A stretch of 24,733 nt of DNA from a virus: IMG/VR virus record IMGVR_UViG_3300036768_001101, positions 1 through 24,733 of that record; one strand, 5' to 3'. Below the pieces are notes generated by a model. It did no database searches. It was not told where the DNA came from and saw nothing but the letters and a program-made list of their open reading frames with translations. Every line of letters starts with the position of its first letter. Positions within the stretch are counted from its first letter, which is position 1. Position numbers and translations under genes: made by a program. Positions 19,911 to 24,733 of the stretch are shown here, in pieces.

Positions 19911-21886
19911 TAGTTCCAAGAGAACAAAAAGCAAACTTAAAGACTTGGTCAATTAAAATTGACAGTTTTAGAGGTGGTTCAAACACCCTTATTAATCCTG
20001 GACGCCTAAGACCTATTTTTTCACCTGATATTAGAAATCTTTATCAAGTTCAAGATGGTATATGGAAGACAAGACCAGGAAGAGCGTATTATGGAGAGGC
20101 TATTACAGGAGCAAGCAATATAGACGGAGCAACAGAATTTGACAACGGAGGAGTAAGGGAAATTATTGCTATAGCATCAGATGGCTATGCCTATAAATCA
20201 ACTGACGGGGGAAACTGGACAAAAATATCAAACACCATTACTTTTACCCCAGGAAAAAAATATTACTTTGCTCAAATTGGCGGAAAACTTTTTATAGGAA
20301 ACAGCACCGAAAGATTGACAGTATATGACGGATCTACCCTTACACGATATACTCCACTATCCGATCCTTCATCAGCTCCAACTGGCACACGAACAGGATT
20401 AACCACAGGCTCGTATAACAACTATTATAGAATTGTAGCAACAAATAAAATTGGTAATACTAACCCATCACCATCAGTAAACGTGACAACTAACAAGCAC
20501 AGAGACAATTGGGATACATCAAACTATGTTACTTTATCTTGGACGGCTATAACAGGAGCAGATGGTTATCAAATATACTGGGGTAAATTTGATGGGGAAG
20601 AGGTTTTAATTGCAGAAACAACAACCACTACTTTTAATGATTACGGAAATGTCACCTATCCTGCCAATACCTATATTGAAACACCAGATGATAATACAAC
20701 TGGAGGTCCAAAATTAGGTTCTTTGGAAATCTCTCAAAACAGACTTTGGGGGACAGGTGACCCAGATAACGAGTATCGGGTATATGCAACAGGCACAGGA
20801 CAATACTTTACCAATCCCGCCTTCTCACCTTTTTATGGGGGTGTGTGGATTGACTTGGAGCTTGGAGGAAAAAATAAGCCTGTTGCAGTTACTCATTATA
20901 GAACTGGTAAAGGAGACCCGATTATTACTGTTTTATGTAAGTCAGCAGACGGTAACGGGACGATTTTTCAAGTTGATTTAACAACAGTTAATATCGGAGA
21001 TGAGACAGCCGTTGTTCCTGCCGCCTATAAACTGGTTGGGGCAGTTGGGGCAGATGGGGCTAAATCAGTAGTTAAGGTATTAGACAATGTCTTTTTTGCC
21101 AATAAAAAAGGAGTTTTTGCTTTAAGAAATAAACAGCAGATGTTTAATGTTTTATCAAATGATGATATGACAGCCCCAATTAGAAATCAATATGAGGATA
21201 TTCCCTCTCAGTATGTTGAAAATATCGTTGGTTACTACAATCCACCACGGATATATTTTTCAATTCCCTCTGGTTCAAATGAGTATAAGATTGCTATTTT
21301 TGATATGGAGAGAAATAACTGGACTTGGTATTGGGATTTTGGGGCGAAAGACTTTTTTGAATACACAGACAGTAATGGTGTTACTCACTTTTTGATAGTT
21401 CCACCAACGGGAAACCGCCTGGTTGAGTTATCAGAAAGTTATACCTCTGATTTTGGTAGTTATTTTTACCAACTTTACACCTCCCCTTTAATTCCTATTG
21501 ACAAAGACTATAGAGTTGTTGCTAAAATAAAGGAGGTTATAGCAGAGTTAGGTTCTTTTAGAGGTGGGGCAACGATTGAGGTAGTTGGGGTTACAAAAGA
21601 CGGACAGATATCAACGCTTGCTACAGCAACAATCTCCTCAACTTCAGGTACATCTGGCTGGGGAGATGACTTTTTCTCAGATATGCTTTTTTCCGATACC
21701 AATGATACTCCATCTGTTTTTGTTGCCGATGTTATTAAAAAATATCTAAAAGTCAATAAAAAATTATATGCTTTACAGGTTAAAATTTATTCAACAACAG
21801 CAAATACTGTTTTTGAGTTATTGGGTTTAGAGGCTTGGGGATTTGCGATGTTAAAACGAAGTCCATCAAGCTGGAAAATCAATTAA
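19907..21886 (+). CDS. Tail nozzle / tubular B-like protein with Fn3-like domain
   Basis: This 659-aa protein begins with RGGSNTLINPGRLRP and NLYQVQDGIWKTRPGRAYY, followed by beta-propeller-like repeats (AIASDGYAYKSTDGG, then YFAQIGGKLFIGNSTERLTVYDG). An Fn3-like insert lies near residues 150-250: APTGTRTGLTTGSYNNYYRI, then SWTAITGADGYQIYWG. The propeller continues with LGSLEISQNRLWGTGDPDNEY and VLDNVFFANKKGVFALRN, then IAIFDMERNNWTWYWDFG. Beta-propeller tail nozzles follow the adaptor in podoviruses and form the tube end that contacts the host. Starts in an ATGA overlap with the adaptor gene. Confident as tail nozzle-type; exact family not checked. Confidence 0.82.
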   Translation: MIVPREQKANLKTWSIKIDSFRGGSNTLINPGRLRPIFSPDIRNLYQVQDGIWKTRPGRAYYGEAITGASNIDGATEFDNGGVREIIAIASDGYAYKSTDGGNWTKISNTITFTPGKKYYFAQIGGKLFIGNSTERLTVYDGSTLTRYTPLSDPSSAPTGTRTGLTTGSYNNYYRIVATNKIGNTNPSPSVNVTTNKHRDNWDTSNYVTLSWTAITGADGYQIYWGKFDGEEVLIAETTTTTFNDYGNVTYPANTYIETPDDNTTGGPKLGSLEISQNRLWGTGDPDNEYRVYATGTGQYFTNPAFSPFYGGVWIDLELGGKNKPVAVTHYRTGKGDPIITVLCKSADGNGTIFQVDLTTVNIGDETAVVPAAYKLVGAVGADGAKSVVKVLDNVFFANKKGVFALRNKQQMFNVLSNDDMTAPIRNQYEDIPSQYVENIVGYYNPPRIYFSIPSGSNEYKIAIFDMERNNWTWYWDFGAKDFFEYTDSNGVTHFLIVPPTGNRLVELSESYTSDFGSYFYQLYTSPLIPIDKDYRVVAKIKEVIAELGSFRGGATIEVVGVTKDGQISTLATATISSTSGTSGWGDDFFSDMLFSDTNDTPSVFVADVIKKYLKVNKKLYALQVKIYSTTANTVFELLGLEAWGFAMLKRSPSSWKIN

Positions 21887-21903
21887 AAGTTTAATTAAAT
21901 TAT

Positions 21904-22791
21904 ATGGGACTATATAGAGCAAAAGATTTTTGGACAGGAACACTGGCATCATCGATACCTGATGGGACAGTAACCTCTTTTACCTTATCATCATCATCAG
22001 GATTGACAAATGGTGAAACATATGTTTTTACAATTGACAGAGTAGATGCCAACGGGACAAAAACATTAAACAAAAAAGAGGCAATTGTTGGCACTGTCTC
22101 TGGTTCAAATGTTATTAATTGTCAAAGAGGGGCAGAGGGAACAGCACAATCTCACTCGGCTGGGGCTATTGTTGAAATTCTTTTTACCGCAAAACATTGG
22201 AATGATTTAATTGATAGTTATAAAACACAACATCGAGAAGACGGCACTCACTCTAAAATTAAAGGGCTTGATAACAATCAGCCTATTACTCAAAAAGACA
22301 GTGGTGGGACGGCAAGAGATATTGCGAATATTAATAGTTCTGATGTTACTACCTTTGGCAATACTACAACTACAACTAAAATAAAAGCAGGGTCAAATAC
22401 AACTTCGGGTCACACAGTTCCAAATGTGGCAGATGATACTTTTGCTTTACTTTCAAATCCATCACAAAATATTAAACTTCCAACTCCTTTTTCAACAGCA
22501 ACAGATGGAGCAACAGTTACTTTTGATTTAGCTCAATCAAGAAACTGGATTGTAACTTTGGGTGGAAATAGGACTTTAGCTTTATCAAATGTATTAACTG
22601 GTATGGTTTTTATGATTACATTAAAACAAGATGGCACAGGTTCAAGAACTGTTACTTGGTGGAGTGGAATATCTTGGGCTGGTGGAATAGCACCAACTCT
22701 AACAACAACAGCCAACAAAGCAGACACCTTTGGTTTTATTTGCACAGGAACTAATACTTATTATGGTTATGTAGTTGGACAGAATTTATAA
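21904..22791 (+). CDS. Tail fibre / receptor-binding-type protein
   Basis: This 295-aa protein has an N-terminal domain of virion-attachment look (MGLYRAKDFWTGTLASSIPD). Residues 60-90 have INCQRGAEGTAQSHSAGA, the 'RGxEGT.a..hsaG' pattern common in phage tail and collar fibres. A hinge, AKHWNDLIDSYKTQHREDG, follows, then a T/S/G/N-rich beta-helix stretch and a C-terminal jelly-roll-like domain (WIVTLGGNRTLALSN, then FICTGTNTYYGYVVG). Cys residues are few. It starts in TTATATGGG without a ribosome site, 17 nt after the nozzle stop. Probably a trimeric fibre that binds the host surface; no intramolecular chaperone is seen. Confidence 0.8.
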   Translation: MGLYRAKDFWTGTLASSIPDGTVTSFTLSSSSGLTNGETYVFTIDRVDANGTKTLNKKEAIVGTVSGSNVINCQRGAEGTAQSHSAGAIVEILFTAKHWNDLIDSYKTQHREDGTHSKIKGLDNNQPITQKDSGGTARDIANINSSDVTTFGNTTTTTKIKAGSNTTSGHTVPNVADDTFALLSNPSQNIKLPTPFSTATDGATVTFDLAQSRNWIVTLGGNRTLALSNVLTGMVFMITLKQDGTGSRTVTWWSGISWAGGIAPTLTTTANKADTFGFICTGTNTYYGYVVGQNL

Positions 22792-22792
22792 A

Positions 22793-23968
22793 ATGGCAAA
22801 CTTAAATTCTTGGCAGAAAATAACACGAGTTTTACCAGGATTACCTTTTGGAGATGGGATTGATGGTGATTATAACTCTTCATCAATTCCTACAATGACT
22901 TATCGTTCTTGCTCTGGTTCTTCTGGCTCAACAACTTTGACTTTAGGGTCTGCTGGATTTTCAAATGGAGATTTGATTTTAATTCACCAAACAAGAGGAA
23001 CAGGGGCAGGACAGTGGGAAATTAATAAAATTGTTTCTGGCGGTGGAACAACATCTTTAACCTTACAAACAGCACTTCAATATACCTATACTGATAGTGG
23101 AGCTTCACAATCACAAGTAGTTAAAATACCAAGATACAATAATGTAACTTGTCCTTCTGGAACTTGGACTGTGCCTTCTTGGAATGGGGATACTGGTGGT
23201 ATTTTAGTTTTAGCGGCAAAAGGAACTGTAACGATTACTGGAACGATAAATGCTACTGGTGTTGGGTTTCAGGCTGGAGCTCAAGTTTCAGGAGCAGATG
23301 TAGGTGGACAACAAGGAGAAGGAACTTCAGGGGGTGGAGGAGGAACATCAAGTTCTGCAAATGGTAATGGAGGAGGTGGAGGAGGAACTGGTAGTGGTCT
23401 TGATGGTGGAGCTGGAGGAGGTGGAGGAGGAAATGGAACTTCTGGTCAAAATGGAGGAGCTGGTCAACAGCCATCAGGTGGAGCTGGAGGAGCAACAGCA
23501 GGGTCATCAGATTTAACTGTAGCAGTATTTGGAGGTGGTGGTGGTTCAGGTTCAGCTGGTCGTAATGGGTCAAATATAGGTTATGCAGGAGGACCTGGTG
23601 GAGGAGCTATCTTTATATTTGCTAAAACAATAAACATTACAAATTCAATTACAATAAATGGGACAAATGGAGCAAACGCAACTACTAATAATGGTGGTGG
23701 AGGTGGAGGAGGGTCAGGAGGTTCATTTCTTATAGCTTGTAATACAGCAACTTTAAATTCAAGTTTGGTTACAGCTGTTGGTGGAACAGGTGGGACAGCT
23801 GGAACAAGTAATGGAGGTAATCGTCAAGGAGGTAATGGTGGTGTTGGTCGTATTGCTCTTCATTATTCTGGTTCTTATTCTGGTTCAACAAATCCAACTT
23901 TATATGCTAATCTTGACCCAAGTTTAGTAGAAGCAACAGGAGGAAGTTTTTTATATAATTTTATTTAA
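22793..23968 (+). CDS. Glycine-rich tail adhesin
   Basis: This 391-aa protein starts at ATG 22793, one base after the fibre stop; an in-frame TTG at 22775 overlaps the fibre gene and is rejected. Residues ~1-130 are a beta-rich domain. Residues ~155-330 are mostly Gly (runs such as TSGGGGGTSSS and GGAGGGGGGNG), with Asn/Ser between. This is the composition of polyglycine-II sandwich adhesins found at phage fibre tips (T4-like S16 gp38 type), where packed Gly helices present variable loops to the receptor. The C-terminus folds back into a beta-like segment (GGVGRIALHYSGSYSG). It probably caps the fibre and sets host range. Family by composition only. Confidence 0.8.
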   Translation: MANLNSWQKITRVLPGLPFGDGIDGDYNSSSIPTMTYRSCSGSSGSTTLTLGSAGFSNGDLILIHQTRGTGAGQWEINKIVSGGGTTSLTLQTALQYTYTDSGASQSQVVKIPRYNNVTCPSGTWTVPSWNGDTGGILVLAAKGTVTITGTINATGVGFQAGAQVSGADVGGQQGEGTSGGGGGTSSSANGNGGGGGGTGSGLDGGAGGGGGGNGTSGQNGGAGQQPSGGAGGATAGSSDLTVAVFGGGGGSGSAGRNGSNIGYAGGPGGGAIFIFAKTINITNSITINGTNGANATTNNGGGGGGGSGGSFLIACNTATLNSSLVTAVGGTGGTAGTSNGGNRQGGNGGVGRIALHYSGSYSGSTNPTLYANLDPSLVEATGGSFLYNFI

Positions 23969-23970
23969 CT

Positions 23971-24733
23971 ATGGAACAAAAACTAAAAGATTTTATAAAC
24001 AAATGGATAAATAAAGGAGGAGTAGGAAACACACCAGAGAATAAAGGACAGTGTGTCGGCTTGGTTTGTGTCTGGGTAGATGAATTAGGTTTAGACCATA
24101 TTTGGGGAAATGCTAAAGACTTGTGGAAAAACTATAACCCTCATCAATTTGACTTTGTATTAAATACTGCCGATGCTTATCCAATAGCGGGTGATATCGT
24201 TGTCTGGAATGAGAAGATGGGTGGGGGATATGGACACACGGCTATTGCAACAGGCGTTCATCAGACAGAGGGAAAAGCAACTGACTGGTTTGAGGCTTTT
24301 TCTCAAAATGACCCAGTAGGCTCTCCTTGTATCTTAAAAAAATACTCTTATAACAATGTCATAGGATTTATTAGACCTAAAAAAGAATTGGTTAAATTAG
24401 ATGACTATTATTTAGGAATTGACTTAAATAACAAGGATAGTGTAAAAGTCTGTGTTGATATGTGGGATAGGGTTGTAAATAAAAAAGAATTTATTGAGAA
24501 AAAAGAAGTAGAGAATAACTATGTCTTAAAATCAGAATATCAAAACTTACAAAATCAACTGTCTCAAAAAGATGATACCATTAAAAATCTTAATCAACAG
24601 ATTAAAGACTTAAATGTTAAAAACACAACTATTAATGATGAGAATAGAAGACTTTTAGACCAGCTTAAAGATTGTCAAGACAAACTAAATGAAATCAATG
24701 GGACTTTTAGCAAACAGCAAGAGCAATTGCTAA
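23971..24733 (+). CDS. CHAP-domain endolysin with coiled coil (partial)
   Basis: From ATG 23971 the frame stays open to the right edge: 254 codons are visible. Residues ~20-140 are a CHAP domain, a cysteine amidase/endopeptidase that cuts peptidoglycan. The catalytic Cys28 is in KGQCVGLV, His89 in GGGYGHTAIA, and the third residue is probably Glu108 in WFEAFSQNDP. PIAGDIVVWN (71-80) is the usual strand before the His. After an unclear link (~140-180), residues ~185-250 form a long coiled coil (LQNQLSQKDDTIKNLNQQIK), which may oligomerise the enzyme or attach it to the virion. There is no signal peptide, so export would need a holin, or it acts from the tail. It starts 2 nt after the adhesin stop. 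Confidence 0.88.
   Translation, partial: MEQKLKDFINKWINKGGVGNTPENKGQCVGLVCVWVDELGLDHIWGNAKDLWKNYNPHQFDFVLNTADAYPIAGDIVVWNEKMGGGYGHTAIATGVHQTEGKATDWFEAFSQNDPVGSPCILKKYSYNNVIGFIRPKKELVKLDDYYLGIDLNNKDSVKVCVDMWDRVVNKKEFIEKKEVENNYVLKSEYQNLQNQLSQKDDTIKNLNQQIKDLNVKNTTINDENRRLLDQLKDCQDKLNEINGTFSKQQEQLL

Noticed and set aside
23253-23573. Frames opposite and alongside the glycine-rich region (LQLHH-type and EVEEE-type repeats)
   Set aside because: Products of GGA/GGT repeats read in other frames.
1-24733. CRISPR arrays, transposase genes, integrase or lysogeny module, IS ends
   Set aside because: No regularly spaced repeats, no DDE or tyrosine recombinase motifs and no attachment-like long direct repeats were seen in the window.

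Overview
The window is about 24.7 kb of AT-rich DNA (by eye roughly 35-37% GC) carrying most of the late half of a tailed bacteriophage genome of podovirus-like build. Terminase, portal, scaffold-like protein, an N4-gp56-family major capsid protein, small head-tail genes, long ejection-type internal virion proteins, tail adaptor, tail nozzle, tail fibre, glycine-rich adhesin and a CHAP-domain lysin follow one another on the + strand. The host is a low-GC bacterium with sigma70-type promoters (TTGACA, 17 bp, TATAAT-like) and a normal anti-Shine-Dalgarno, since a few genes carry excellent AGGAGG sites. Most genes lack such a site and start in an 'ATATGG' context, and at least three promoters place the start codon at or next to the transcription start (leaderless mRNA). 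This would suit a Patescibacteria/CPR-type host, but that is a guess. TGA, TAA and TAG all act as stops.

Layout. 1-1180 (minus strand): a leftward early-type unit with a 44-aa acidic ORF, about 200 nt of GC-richer possibly structured RNA, a DnaJ-type zinc-finger protein and a DnaD-like replication protein that runs off the left edge. 1180-1310: divergent promoter region with an 11-bp tandem repeat. 1309-5171 (+): leaderless C2HC zinc-finger gene, leaderless ParB-domain/DNA methyltransferase fusion, small terminase, large terminase split into two overlapping ORFs, and an unknown gene. 5168-12081 (+): promoter plus attenuator-like leader, then portal, scaffold, capsid, several small genes and a GT-B glycosyltransferase. 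12082-13757: a mixed-strand accessory island holding a ~400-nt GC-rich non-coding region with its own promoter, a minus-strand RNase HI-like gene, two small + genes and a minus-strand leaderless membrane-protein gene. 13759-19138 (+): two large ejection-type virion proteins. 19127-24733 (+): a second promoter/leader, tail genes and the lysin, which runs off the right edge.

Two things stand out. First, three genes (portal, small basic protein, tail adaptor) are each preceded by the same module: a sigma70 promoter, a 60-75 nt leader folding into two hairpins, the second an intrinsic terminator with an 8-9 nt T-run, then the start codon. In two of them the T-run and start share the 15-mer TTTTTTTTGTATATG. 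This looks like a late-gene attenuation/antitermination system. Second, the structured region at 12113-12520 holds a repeated GGGGGGAG block, ends in an AT-flanked inverted repeat and lies next to a phage RNase HI-like gene. It could be a large ornate ncRNA, or, more speculatively, an RNase H-processed primer/origin of ColE1 type. All functional names rest on reading the translations; no database search was run.
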